Assembly: GCA_019914945.1 (NCBI GenBank)
Contig: CM034103.1
Location: forward strand, 12,586,001 to 12,650,000
Reading direction: 5' to 3'
DNA length: 64,000 nucleotides
Source: Typha latifolia
Lineage: Eukaryota > Streptophyta > Magnoliopsida > Poales > Typhaceae
The translations under genes were made by a program, and so were the position numbers. The notes below the pieces were generated by a model that was given only the letters and a program-made list of their open reading frames with translations, had not been told where the DNA came from and searched no databases. Shown piece after piece: positions 23,601 to 35,679 of the stretch. Every line of letters begins with the position of its first letter. The stretch's first letter is position 1.

Positions 23601-25287
23601 TGTTTAGTTTTCATAATTAAGAGCAACAATTTTTGTGATTCTCACATGCTTCTTCATTTTAAGTTTATATTTCATGTATTAATTGTTTGTTTCCATCTAT
23701 ACAGGGACATGGTTTTCGCAAGGAACTTGTTTCCATGGTTGCAGAATTGAGACCTCGGTTTATACGATTTCCTGGTAAATAGACTATCCTCCTCCACGCA
23801 TACTGCAAACCAACTATCAAATATCTGCAAGAATGTGTGTTAGGGTTTGGTTGGTATCATGCAATAACACCTTGCTAGAAATAGTCTGTAATTCTATTGG
23901 CTTATTAATTACTATGTACTTTTCCAACAGATTTGCTTATTTTGCCTGTTTGCAGGAGTTTTAGCAGGTAATTTAATAGTTGGTTAGTTGATGGTATAAA
24001 TTTTGTAAGATGAAGTCACAATGACATCATTGTCATTAAAGTGGCCTCGATCTCTAGGACCACGTAGTTCTAGTATATGAATCCATGTAATGGACATGCA
24101 TTACTAAATAGGTTAGAAATGTGAGTAGATCCAGCCACACATGTAATAAAGCCTTCCTCTTCTGCATGCAAATATGACTGTAGGCTTTATGCTTGGATGT
24201 TTTGCACTTTCAGGAGGTTGTTTTGTGGAAGGTGAATGGCTAAGAAATGCATTCCGGTGGAGAGAAACTATTGGTCCATGGGAAGAGAGACCCGGACACT
24301 TTGGTGATGTTTGGATGTACTGGACTGATGATGGTCTTGGTTATTTCGAGTATCTTCTGGTAAAATTGAAAGTTCATAGAATCCATATCCAGTATTGCTT
24401 TTATTTAAGTGTATTGCATTCCATTGCTGCTCAAATAACTCTTCTTGACGCTCATTTCAGCTTGCGGAGGATCTGGGTGCTGCACCAATCTGGGTGTTCA
24501 ACAATGGTATTTGCTTTTTCTTATTAGCTATCTATTTTGTATAATGATGCCCATCCTTATTTATCCCGTTTGTTTCTTATTACTCCAGGGATAAGCCACA
24601 ATGATCAAGTTGATACCACCAGTATCTTACCTTTTGTTCAGGCATGTCTTGGCTTGCTACTTTATCCTTTTTATGTTGGATGCCTATTTATGGAATTAAA
24701 AAGAATAAAAGATCATAGTACGAATTATGAATCTCAGACATCTCATGCTACCTGAGTCATGCTCCATATATCAGAAGAAAATGATGGGGTCTATATTACT
24801 ATATAAATACTGTTGTGAGTTTTTAATCGTCTGACAGGTTTTGAACTTTAAAGATATACACGATTAAACCAGATTTTGTGATTGGCTATTGTGTTTGAAT
24901 TAGGTAATCAAACACTTAGCCAGTCAGATTCCCAAAGTAACTCCACAAGTCTTCTATTGGCCGTAGACACAACAACCCAAGTTTTTGGTCCTAGATCCAG
25001 CCTTCCAGTTGTTTCTTATTCCCTGGATCTGTCAAAAATAAGCATTTTATAGTTCCTATGAGTACAAGGTTTCTCAAGAGGGAGGGAGGGATCAAATGGC
25101 GTGGAAGGTAGTAGTAACAAAAGACATGGTATCTCTTGGTCTAAATTTTAACCTTATATTAAATGGGGCTGAATTGAAGAAATGGAACCATTTAGCTGAT
25201 CCCAAACAATGGGTTATTTCTTTACCTCCCTTTGTTTTAAGATCATTGGAGACCATGTATATACGAAGATTTTGAGATCACACTCCC

Positions 25288-25357
<70 letters not shown>

Positions 25358-28300
25358 ATGAGGTAGTTTTGGTATATGGATTTATTCTATCTTGATATTT
25401 TACTTCTTCCTTGGATTGTCTTATTGCACATGAATAATGATTTTTGATCTTTTAGCACTTTGCTGTTCTTAAATATGTGAATGGATGTCATTTCACAACC
25501 TCATCGTTGTCAGGGAACTTTGTTGTGCTCCAATTTCTTCATTTTCCTGAATTACAGGATACTCTAGACAGTATTGAATTTGCTAGAGGTAGCACTGACT
25601 CAAAATGGGGTTCTGTTAGAGCTGCAATGGGACATCCAGATCCGTTCCAGTTGAATTATGTTGCAATAGGGAATGAAGATTGTTGGAAGAAAAACTATCG
25701 AGGTGAAATTTTCTTGTACTACCTAGAATTTTGTGCTATCTCATGGGTTATAGCTTTACATGTTTATCAAAATAGTTCATATTTGCTGATAAAGTATTTA
25801 TATTTTTGTGGAATTAATATATATTTTATAAACTACTATATCTGGAAACTATTAATGAATTGCTGGGCAAGTTCTTTATGTTAGTATCAGAGTGTGTTGT
25901 AGATATTGAAAGATTCCTATTCATGACTCATTTTCGACTTTCATTATGATTGGAGTAGACATCAGTTCCCAACTAGAATTTGAGATATTTACTCCTATAA
26001 CAGCTGATCCATATTATTGACAAATTGCCCAGGTGATGATATGGTTAATTCTATAAAATGGCAATATCTTACCTTGTAACTATTTTCAGAGGAACTGAGG
26101 AACTTCTCCTTTGATGGCTTGCTGCAAAATTTCTACATTGTTGGGGAACAACCTCGATACGAAGCTAAGTCATATGACTCTGTTTTTGTTGGACAGGGAA
26201 CTACCTCAAATTCTACAATGCAATAAAAGATGCTTATCCAGATATTAAAATAATTTCAAATTGTGATGGCTCATCAAGACCACTTGATCATCCTGCTGAC
26301 TTTTATGACTTTCATGTAAGAATAGAAAACAGCTTCCTATCAAGTTTGTCTTTGCTTCTTCCAGTTAAGTTTGCTGTAGGATGCTTCTATTAACTGTAGT
26401 ATGGTTAGTATATCTTACTTTGCAAGCCTTTTTTCAATTTGAGATGGAACTCTGACGATTTTTTTTTCTTGAATAGGTTTATACTTCAGCTAGGGAGTTG
26501 TTCTCAATGACTAATCAATTTGACCATACATCACGTGTTGGGCCAAAGGTAGATGTTAGACTGCAAGATATTCTCTCATTTACATGTGAATTCATGCCAT
26601 ATCCAGTTCTTCAGGAGATGGATGAGTATATTTCTGAATTTAACTTTTGATGACATAATTTCAGGCTTTTGTTAGCGAGTATGCTGTGACTGGATCAGAT
26701 GCTGGCACTGGAAGCCTTCTAGCTTCATTAGCAGAAGCTGGATTTCTAATTGGGTTAGAGAAAAATAGGTCTGCTTCTGCATCCCTATTCATTTTTAGTT
26801 CTAGCTCTCATCCTAAAGTTCTATAAGAAAGCTCTCAGTAGATGGCTACGTTCCTCAGGTAACATTGTCCTAGTACACCCATGATAATAGAAGGAACCAC
26901 AACAACCAAGAAATTGTTTTGAGTTCATAGGAGTGGGTTGGACATATCCTACAGAGTTGATGATCCCAATGGACATTATTATGTTCCTCCATTCTTGAGG
27001 TTCTTTGTTTAGTAAAATTTATTATATATTAGTGTTTATTATTCATCTAGGGTAGGATACAGAATCATTGCCCTTAAAGGAGAACTGGAATAGAAGGAAA
27101 GCTTAACTCGATCTGTTATATCAATAATGCATTGCTTGAGTTGGTTATATCATGGTAGTATACTAATATTCAACAATTTTAGATTACTAATTTGGGCTTG
27201 TGAATAGTGACAACTTGTACTTTGCTTCTTTTTTTCTTTCCTTGTTTAGCCATGGAGACATGCTAAGAAGGAGCAGAGGAATTTTGAGAATATAATAACA
27301 AATGGAAATTCGACCTCTTGTTTTTTATTTGTGGCATCTGAACTGGCTATTTCTTATGCTTTCCCTGCAGTGATATTGTCGAGATGGCTAGTTATGCACC
27401 ACTTTTTGTAAACACCAATGATCGAAGGTCAGAAGTAATACTAATTCTTGTACTTTCTCCTCTATTTTTATTGGCTTCTGATGATTTTTACAACAAAATT
27501 CTAATGATTGTGTTGATAAATGACAGGTGGAATCCAGATGCTATTGTATTTAACTCTTGGCAACAGTATGGAACTCCTAGTTATTGGGTACAGCAATTTT
27601 TCAAGGAGTCAAGTGGTGCAACCATTCATCCCACTACAATTTGGCCTAATGACTCTGGTTCATTAGTAGCATCCGCAATTACTTGGAAGAGCTCAATAGA
27701 CAACAGTAATTATCTGAAAATAAAGGTAAAGTTACGGTGGCCTTAAGTCTGAAAATGGTCGCCTTCTCGGTTTCGTTTTGACTATCGAATATTATGTTTG
27801 AAAGAGTCTACAAACTTTAAAAACCGATCTGATCTCTAGGTATACTGACATTAATCCTTTATAGCATTAAAACAAGCTTTCAAGTTATATGCTCAATACT
27901 AAGTATGCATAAGATTATCAGAATATCAAAGAATGTTGAAAACTGTTTATTCTTAAATCAAGAGATAATGCTTTTGAAGGTATTAGGGCATATGATATTA
28001 TGTGAAAGATTCAGGTTGATCTAAAGTTAAATTCAAAAAGGTTGTCTCTCTTTTTCTTTCCCTGAAAAAAAAAGATCAACTTCTTCTGGATCACTCAGAG
28101 GGTTTAATCTTACATTTATATGAACTGTAACTGAGCGAGTTCTAGTTTCATTGCTGGCATCACTAGCCTGTTTATTTGTTACTAGTACAATAAATTTGCT
28201 CAATCATTAGCTTCTAAGATTTCTCTTGTTGGGAGAACCTGCATAATTGCACAAGAACATATATCAAATAGATTTGGTCATCACTTGTTACAATTGGTCT

Positions 28301-28983
28301 GAGCGTCTTGCAGATTGTCAACTTTGGGAGAACTACTGTGAATCTCAAGATCTCTGTAGCTGGATTGCATTATGGCGTCAATTCACTCAGGTCCTCAAGA
28401 ACCGTTCTCACATCCAGTAATGTGATGGATGAAAATTCCTTCAGAGAACCAAACAAGGTACACCTTTGATCCAAACATGATTATAAAAGTAATCATAGCA
28501 GGCACATATAAATGTATATATACAAAAGGGACTTGTCCTCCACAAAGTAGTTAATATAGAAATAAAAGAGGTGGTCTTTCTCATTCTTGCATTGGACCAT
28601 ACTGAATCATGAAGCTGTTAATTTCACTTCTCCCTTGCAATTGAGAAGCTAGAAAAAAAAAAACTCTCGAGAATTTTGCATATGGATTTGATGGTTAGTC
28701 TCTATAGTATTCCATACATATTGCTCAATTCTCATTGTTTATGTGCACCTCTTTTTTTCTTAGTACAATGGAGCTTAGCAATCATTTAATCAAAATAGCT
28801 CAATTTCAAATGATTGATCTCCTCAAATTATGATGCCAATGTTTTCAATGGATAATGTAGGTGGTTCCGTGGCAGACCGCACTATCCAACGCCGACACGG
28901 AGATGGATGTTGTGATCCCTCCTCATTCATTCACCTCATTTGATTTGGCACTTGCTCAGACAGAGTATTTATCAACACTGTGA
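20618..28983 (+). CDS. GH51 alpha-L-arabinofuranosidase, cell-wall enzyme
   Basis: Seventeen coding exons: 20618-20794, 21391-21445, 22082-22293, 22681-22802, 22873-23026, 23705-23774, 24214-24359, 24461-24506, 24589-24641, 25558-25702, 26197-26315, 26477-26548, 26665-26768, 27371-27427, 27527-27725, 28314-28457, 28861-28983. All junction phases agree, giving 665 aa, close to Arabidopsis ASD1. A signal peptide (VMLYALLLLCTSCKCLS) sends it to the apoplast, where the family removes arabinose from arabinoxylan and pectic arabinan. Exons 3-5 encode the accessory carbohydrate-binding-like domain (GFEAGGPNTPSNINPWSIIG to the IWFDQVSVMP block). The catalytic core holds the acid/base Glu in YVAIGNEDCW (about E385) and the nucleophile Glu in FVSEYA (about E462). 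The C-terminal beta domain ends EYLSTL. Intron 9 appears to start with GC (24642). A decayed partial copy lies at 17527-18270. The clade (ASD1 or ASD2) is not resolved. Confidence 0.95.
25279..25354. repeat. Long (CT)n microsatellite in intron 9
   Basis: More than 30 CT units, slightly interrupted at the 5' side, inside the arabinofuranosidase intron that begins with GC. It is a probable length-variable marker. Confidence 0.9.
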
Positions 28984-29309
28984 AGAATTTGCAAGAGAGA
29001 AGAATGGTTGATGATGAGAAAAGCCAGAAGGAAAGAAAGGGAATAGTCTGTCTTGCATCTGAATAACGCTTTGCATGTAAAAAAAGATATCGATAATAAA
29101 AGTTGGATTCTTGTACATAAATGCTACTCTAAAGAAAACTGACTCTTTTGGTGGTTAATACTGATTAATAAATTATTAAACCAACCATATAATTAATTGA
29201 AAGGTAAATGCAATTTTCAAGGTAACGTTTTGTAATATTAGAGGATATTCGTTTATCCAATTTATTTATTTGGTGTAATTATCTCTAAGTAACGGGTTTC
29301 GAATCCGGC

Positions 29310-29939
29310 CCAATGAATGCGGACCGGAAGACTTCCTACGCCCTCCCCCACCCCCCCCTCCGAGTATAGGTCGGCATCCTCCGCTCTACGCGCCATTGCT
29401 GCGCACTTGCTCGCGTGCTATCCAGTTCATCCAGACCCAGAATTTTTTCATGTGGTTATCGGTTTCGGCGAATTGGGTTGGCGTATATTGGCTTCCACGA
29501 TCTTGGTTGCAAAGTTTGCGTAGGATTGAGCGCTACCTGTTTGAAGAAATTTCCCAACGAGCTGCTTTGCCTTCGGGTGCGTTCCTTGGGTTTCCTTTAT
29601 AATGTTTTAGCCGGTAAAAATTCTTGATGGGGGAGAAGTTATGGTTGTTTTAGTGGGACACTGTCATGAGGCTGGTTTCGATGGCTCGTGGGGTGCCATA
29701 TTACTAGTAATATCGGTGATTATCTTTTTTTTTTTTGGTCTCTAGAATTAAGATTAAAGTTCTATTTACTTTTGTTGGAACTGAGAGTGGCATGTAATGC
29801 TGTTTCTGCAGGATTCAAGAAGTAAATGCATCGGCAAAAGAAATGCTTTCCTAAAGAGAGCATCTCGGGAAGCTAGAGAGTTGAAGGTGCCAATCATATT
29901 ACTGAACTTTTGTTTCAGCTACTGTAGGAAAACTCGGTC
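29310..29939 (+). other. 5' leader region of the PORR gene
   Basis: It has a GC-rich start (29310-29430), frames with no recognisable product, and a polypyrimidine tract ending TTTCTGCAG at about 29812 that looks like an acceptor for a leader intron. The following leader exon runs into the start codon at 29940. Confidence 0.4.
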
Positions 29940-31259
29940 ATGGCATTGGGAATCTTTAGGGTGAGGAGCATTTTGCCAAAAGTTCCCACTTTTCCATCAA
30001 ATGAGGTATTCCTGTTTGGACCATTTACCTATAATCTGCAGAAGAGATGGAAGAAGCCAGTAGATTCTGCTCAAACTCGATTGGAGAGCAGAACAAGAGA
30101 TCTCAGGCTTGACAAGCTGATGAATCAGTTAAAGAAGTTGAAATTAGTTTTGGGGTTGCATGAGTTCATATCAGAACAGAGGAATGGGTATGCATCTGTT
30201 CAACTCCTTCTAAGATGGAGACGTGAAGTTGGATTGAATATAGGAATAGGTGCTTTTCTCAGAAAGTATCCTCACATATTTGAGGTGTATACACACCCAG
30301 TTAAAATGAACTTTTGTTGCAAGGCCAGCCAAAAATTGATTGACTTGATTGTAGAGGAAGCTATGACCATCAAGTTAACAGAACCAGTAGCTATTCAGCG
30401 ATTGAGGAAGCTTCTCATGATGTCTAGTAATGGGGACTTGCACATCCATGCTATATGGCTCATAAGAAGAGAGCTGGGATTGCCTGATGATTTTAGGACT
30501 TCTATCCTTCCACACTATCCAGGAGATTTTGTTCTAAAAGATCTTGATACTCTATCGCTGGTCTCCAAGGATGACAATTTTATCAAAGCAGAGGTTGAGC
30601 AATGGAGGGAGAAGGAGTATATCGAAAAATGGTTGAGTGAGTTTGAGACAAAGTACGCATTTCCAATTAATTTTCCGACCGGCTTTAAGATTGAAAGAGG
30701 TTTTAGGGAAAAGCTAAAGAACTGGCAGAGACTCCCTTATTTGAAACCTTATGAGAAGAAGGATGCTATTCGTGTCGGTAGTGTAGAACGATTTAAAAAA
30801 CGTGCTGTTGGCATTCTTCATGAGCTTTTAAGTTTGATGGTAGAGAAGATGGTTCCCCTTGAAAGGTTGGCTCACTTCAGAAGAGCTTTCAGCATGGAAG
30901 TGAATGTGAGAGAGCTTCTTCTGAAGCATCCTGGCATATTTTACATCTCAACGAAAGGGAGCACTCAAACTGTTTTTCTCAGGGAAGCATACAGTAAAGG
31001 TTGTTTGATTGAGCCTAACCCTGTCTATGATGTACGAAGGAAAATGTTAGACCTTGTAGTATTAGGATGTCGAAATACTAATACAATGGAACATCTAGAG
31101 GAGCTTGACGAGATATGTAACAAGGAAAGCTGCAACAGATTGAATGCTGGTCCATGTCTTGAAGATATACCTACTTCTCTCTTAGAAAGTCAGAGTGAAC
31201 AACAGCAAGTTAATGGGAATGTCAGTGGCCCAGATATTGGATCTGATGAGGAGACTTGA
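29940..31259 (+). CDS. PORR-domain organelle RNA-binding protein (WTF1/RPD1 family)
   Basis: One coding exon of 439 codons. The N-terminus is Arg/Ser-rich with few acids (MALGIFRVRSILPKVPTF), suggesting import into mitochondria or plastids. The body matches the plant organelle RNA recognition domain: VESRTRD-type start (LESRTRDLRLDKLMNQLKKL), FLRKYPHIFEVYTHP, RLRKLLMMS, WLIRRELGLPDDF, YPGDFVL, FPTGFKIERGFREKLKNWQ, and a C-terminal block LLLKHPGIFYISTKGSTQTV followed by REAYSKG. Relatives promote splicing of group II introns in organelles. The C-terminal tail is acidic and probably disordered. Single-exon coding and about 400-450 aa are usual for the family. I cannot tell which member or organelle from the sequence. 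Confidence 0.88.
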   Translation: MALGIFRVRSILPKVPTFPSNEVFLFGPFTYNLQKRWKKPVDSAQTRLESRTRDLRLDKLMNQLKKLKLVLGLHEFISEQRNGYASVQLLLRWRREVGLNIGIGAFLRKYPHIFEVYTHPVKMNFCCKASQKLIDLIVEEAMTIKLTEPVAIQRLRKLLMMSSNGDLHIHAIWLIRRELGLPDDFRTSILPHYPGDFVLKDLDTLSLVSKDDNFIKAEVEQWREKEYIEKWLSEFETKYAFPINFPTGFKIERGFREKLKNWQRLPYLKPYEKKDAIRVGSVERFKKRAVGILHELLSLMVEKMVPLERLAHFRRAFSMEVNVRELLLKHPGIFYISTKGSTQTVFLREAYSKGCLIEPNPVYDVRRKMLDLVVLGCRNTNTMEHLEELDEICNKESCNRLNAGPCLEDIPTSLLESQSEQQQVNGNVSGPDIGSDEET

Positions 31260-31399
31260 GACTAGTTTTTATGCTTGCTATTTTATTTGTATATCCTATA
31301 CCAAAGTAAGCTGCAATGTTATATTTCTTTCCAAAGAAATATCATTAATAAGTACAGTGAATACACTTGTAGAAGAATCATGCTAAGTGGCTAACAACA

Positions 31400-32800
31400 G
31401 CTGATGAAGAGAATCAATATGGAACTTTTGAGTTTGCATATGTACTTACAAAGTAACATATACAGCTCTGATGGATAATCAGATCACAAAGGTCTTATCC
31501 AGTTTGGTACTGGCAGAACAACCATCCATCTGGTGAATTGCTTTCTGTTAGCAGAATTTTGGTTTTTCTGACAATTAGTTAGTCTTCAGAAGTTGTATTT
31601 GTCTGCTCAAAGGACTTTCTGGGAGAGTAAGGTACAAAACTATAATTTTCAGCATCACTACAAGATGTTCTTTGTAAAATTTAGTACATTTTGCTAGTTT
31701 CTTTTATATTTTGGACCTAACTTACATATTAAATATAATAATACCATTTAGTTGGTCTGATGCGCTATGAGTATATATTTCTGCAAAACTAGATATCTTA
31801 GCAAGAAGGGTATGCAAACTTTATAGGCTCATAGTATTCTCAATTTTATTTGTCAGTCTTTGCACTTGGTTTATTCATATCACATATGCTTTGTCAAGCA
31901 AAGTATACCATAGTTTTCTCATATGCAGTATTCACTACTTAGATGTACTACTCTTGAATCAGATTTTATTACATTTGGAAATGAATTTTATTTTTCTCCC
32001 TCCTTTTTTTTTGGTTGCATCTATTTTGGTCGATCATGGATTGATTACTTACTACTATCTGAATAATTAAAAAAAAAAAGACCACATCCATAATTCTGCA
32101 GGTGATGCTACAACAATGAATGCAAGGAACTTTATCACAACTACAGCATATTAAGTCAAAAGAGTCTCAAAAATATTTCCATGTAAACAATTTATTATGT
32201 GAGCAAATGAGAAAGATGGCATCGTGCTACTTATCTTAGATATTTAGGTGATATTTAGTAGAGAAAGTCTGTTGATATAAATTTCATTCAATCATTAAAT
32301 AGCAACATAATTAATGGAGATATAGCGACTACTTTTTAACACAAATTTTTTATTTTTTTTATAATAACTAATAACAATAGGTTAGACCCAAGTTAGAGTA
32401 ATTAAAACAAGCCAAAATGGCTGGCCTAAATCATATATAAAGAACACTCTAATTTACCCCCAATAATCTCTTGTCACGGGCTTGTAGAATTCAAAGTGGT
32501 TATTAAAACTTATATTTAGTATAAGGTTCGTTCGTAAATAGTTTAAATTCATTTTTAATTCGATTATTAAACGAGTCATCATTCGACCTATTTAGCTTGA
32601 ATCGATGTAAGCGGGTCGGATTCGGTTGTGTCAACCATTTAATCCGTTTACAATCCAACATCCGACTAAAATTCTAAAAAGACACCAATGACCAATGGGA
32701 GAAGTGAGGCCAAGTTGTCTTCTGTTCGTCTCTGGAACATTCTAAGTCCTTCGACGTCGTAAATAATTCTACACACCAACCAATTCCACCATTCCGCTGC
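31400..32800. other. Intergenic, 3' flank of the PORR gene and p23 promoter
   Basis: No coding signal was found. A degenerate stretch at 32500-32660 (AATTCGATTATTAAACGAGT and GCGGGTCGGATTCGG) looks like an old dispersed repeat. The p23 promoter and leader lie in the last 150 bp. Confidence 0.5.
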
Positions 32801-32840
32801 CATTCGTCTCCTGCTCGAGGTGATCTCTACTACGCTGAAC

Positions 32841-34607
32841 ATGAGGTAAGTTTGCCCTCGTCGGTTCTCTTTCTTCCTCTTGTTTTTATGTTATGGATCA
32901 GGTTTGGGCTTCTAAAGCATTTGTTAATCTGAGTTGGGTTTATGGTCTTGGATTTCTAAAAGCATGCCTTTTGTTAGGTGGTCTGAGCTTGTGCTCAAAT
33001 TTGTTGCATGTGTTATGAGTTTGGGTTGGTGGATTTGCAGAAGTATTTAAACATGAAGAATTGGAAACTGGAGTTGGGATCTCCAGATATGTTTCTGTGC
33101 ATGAGAAAAGAGCAAGATACATAATGACATGATTTTCCTAAATTATTTGACTGAGAATAGCCCCAAGTTAAGTTATTTCGTACAAATTTGATCAATTTAG
33201 AGTCTTCTTATCTTTGAGTGGCTGATTATGATGATGACTTCTTGCGAGAAGGCTTGGATAATGATATGATGATTGTGATGATGATCACGATGTAGCCGTA
33301 GATTCTATATGCACAAGAAAGATATGTCTGAATCGTAATTTTCTTATTGTTAATGTACTCATTGGAGAGTAGGCCATGAACATATCATGATGCAGAAATA
33401 CTTGATATCTAATGAGGACATCTGCAACTATGTATGTATGATCCTTATTTGTAACATCTATTTCATGTTTTAGCCGCCATCCAACTCTAAAATGGGCCCA
33501 GAGGTCTGACAAGGTGTACCTTACAATAGAGCTGCCAGATGCAAAGGATGTGAAGGTCACTCTCAAGCCTGAAGGGAAATTTAACTTCTCGGCAACAAAG
33601 GACGGGGTTCCATATGAAGTTGATGCTGATTTGTTTGATAAAGTTAATGTTAAGGTATGGACGTTCAGAATTATGGAAGTGGCTCTTTTAAAAGTTAATG
33701 CTTCAAGTAACTGGATATTTGTTTCAGGAGAGCAAATTTTATGTTGGTCCTAGGAGCATTGTGTATGTTGTGAAGAAAGCTGAGAAGAAATGGTGGAGTC
33801 GATTATTAAAGCAAGAAGGGAAGCCACCTGCATTTGTTAAAGTTGACTGGGATAAATGGATTGATGAAGATGACGAGAATGGTGAGATTTGAAGGCAAAT
33901 GTTGTTATTACTCTGACCTTATATTTTAGACTACTCGACTGATCAAGTGTTTTAATATCTGGTAACAGAGACATCTAGCAAAAATTCTGGAGACAAGGAT
34001 TTCTCGGTATGCTTCGCATGTGTAGCTTTTGCAAAGTTTCCGTTCTGATCTTTCACCATAATAGGGAACCATAAGAAGATAATGAGAAATACGAACATGG
34101 ATTTATGTCCAAAAGAGTTTAAGATAATTTCCTTATATATAATTTCCAGCATCATGCAACTAATTTTAAGTTTTGTTTTTTCATCTTTCTTGTGTCTTCT
34201 TTTGATAAATGTAGTTTACATTTTGTTTAGAATTTTATCTTTTGATTAGATTTCTATAGCATATTCTCAATTACAAAGTATATCTTGATAAACTTTACTG
34301 GGTCAGAATTTGCTGGCTATCCTCTTCTCTTTTGATATCTGGAGTATGAAATGATAATGATCTAATCAAAATGAAAATAAAAACATTTTATTCCATTTTC
34401 TTGGCCCCAAATTGTATAATTTTGATCGACAGGATAATAGCTGAAACTTGTTCTTTTTCCAGCTCTTTGTATTACCATAGTTTATTTTAATGATGCGGTT
34501 ACTGATCTAGGTTGTAAAACTTTGCAGAAGAAGCAAGCGAGAAAAAGAAGAAAGTCGAAGAAGAAGAAGAACCTGTTGCAGAATATGCTGAGCAAATTAA
34601 AACTTGA
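32841..34607 (+). CDS. p23 co-chaperone of HSP90 (CS domain)
   Basis: Coding exons are 32841-32845 (only ATGAG), 33474-33654, 33728-33881 and 34528-34607, giving 139 aa. The CS domain occupies about residues 1-110: MSRHPTLKWAQRSDKVYLTI, ELPDAKDVKVTLKPEGKFNF, FYVGPRSIVYVVKKAEKKWW, then the signature KPPAFVKVDWDKWIDEDDEN. The tail is acidic and Lys/Glu-rich (EEASEKKKKVEEEEEP). p23 binds the ATP-bound N-domain of HSP90 in the cytosol and slows client release. A possible extra 38-nt exon at 33969-34006 has splice-like borders, but it would shift the last exon into a basic frame ending at 34627, so I left it out. The wording resembles the Arabidopsis At3g03773 type. Length is usual for plant p23. 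Confidence 0.85.
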
Positions 34608-34629
34608 CTGTATCTGCAAATCCTAGATG

Positions 34630-35480
34630 AAAACTCTGTTAATATTTTGAAATCATATTTACAAGCTAAAAAAAGCTCTAATATTACGTCTAATCTTCAT
34701 CAAGTTCATGGAAGAAATCTATGCTGTATTGCAGTGACTTGAATCTGATGAATGCTTTTGTTGTCGAAGTGTAAATTTGATGTGAAAAACCTTTTAATAT
34801 CAGTCTGATAAGTTGTTCACAAAGTGCATTCCTATGGATGAACATCTCGGTTTGCAACAAAATGCTTGTCAAGAGTTTTTATTGAATTATTAAGATTGCT
34901 ATGGAGTCACAGTATTAAGGGGGTTTCTCAATCTTATGTCTTGGTCTAGAAAGGAGAGTTTTTGTTTATTTTAAGTTTGCCTCTTATGTTTTTTGACATG
35001 TTTAATTTATTTTGAAAGGTAAATATGAGATCAGGTTAGTATGAAAATTATTGATCCGATAAATGACTTTCAGATATAAATCTTAAATTGAGTTATTTAT
35101 ATAAAATTTTAAATTCTTAAAATGTTTGTTAAGTTTTAAAGAAAATTTCATAAAAGTCATTTTTCTGGAGGCAATTTGTATTGAAGAAGAATTTTTAGGC
35201 AACGTATTTGGAGGATTTAAGATTTACTAGCCTAGCAATTTATATTTAAAAAGATGTTATCGGGGTCGGTTAGCGACTTATATTTATAAAATATTTAATA
35301 TTAAATTTTATACATGTAAAATAAAGATTTAGAGATGATTTGTTCAATGAACAAAACTCCTAAAAGGGATATAAAATTCCAAAAGTTCCCCATTTATTAA
35401 TTTTTTTCTTGCTATTTTAATACACGGTTATATAGTAATATAGAATTGCCGATCACATCCATCTTACGCATAAGCCCTTC
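34630..35480. other. Intergenic, AT-rich
   Basis: The 3' flank of the p23 gene, then AT-rich sequence without coding signal up to the aquaporin leader. Confidence 0.5.
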
Positions 35481-35679
35481 AAGAACCACGAAATTTGTTT
35501 CAGCTTTTGGATAGATATATGACAATGTTATTTTCTTTGAGGACATTTATGCAAAAGTTCACCCTCTTCGACACTCTCTCTCCCCTCCCCGCCGCCGCGA
35601 CCTCCTCGTTCCTCGACTTAATACTCAATGCTGCCGTCGTCGAGAAACCTACTTCTCTCCTAGAGAAAACCAGCGACGA

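Noticed and set aside
29310..29627. Short frames upstream of the PORR gene as a separate small gene
   Set aside because: Three overlapping frames with no homology lie where a spliced 5' leader is expected.
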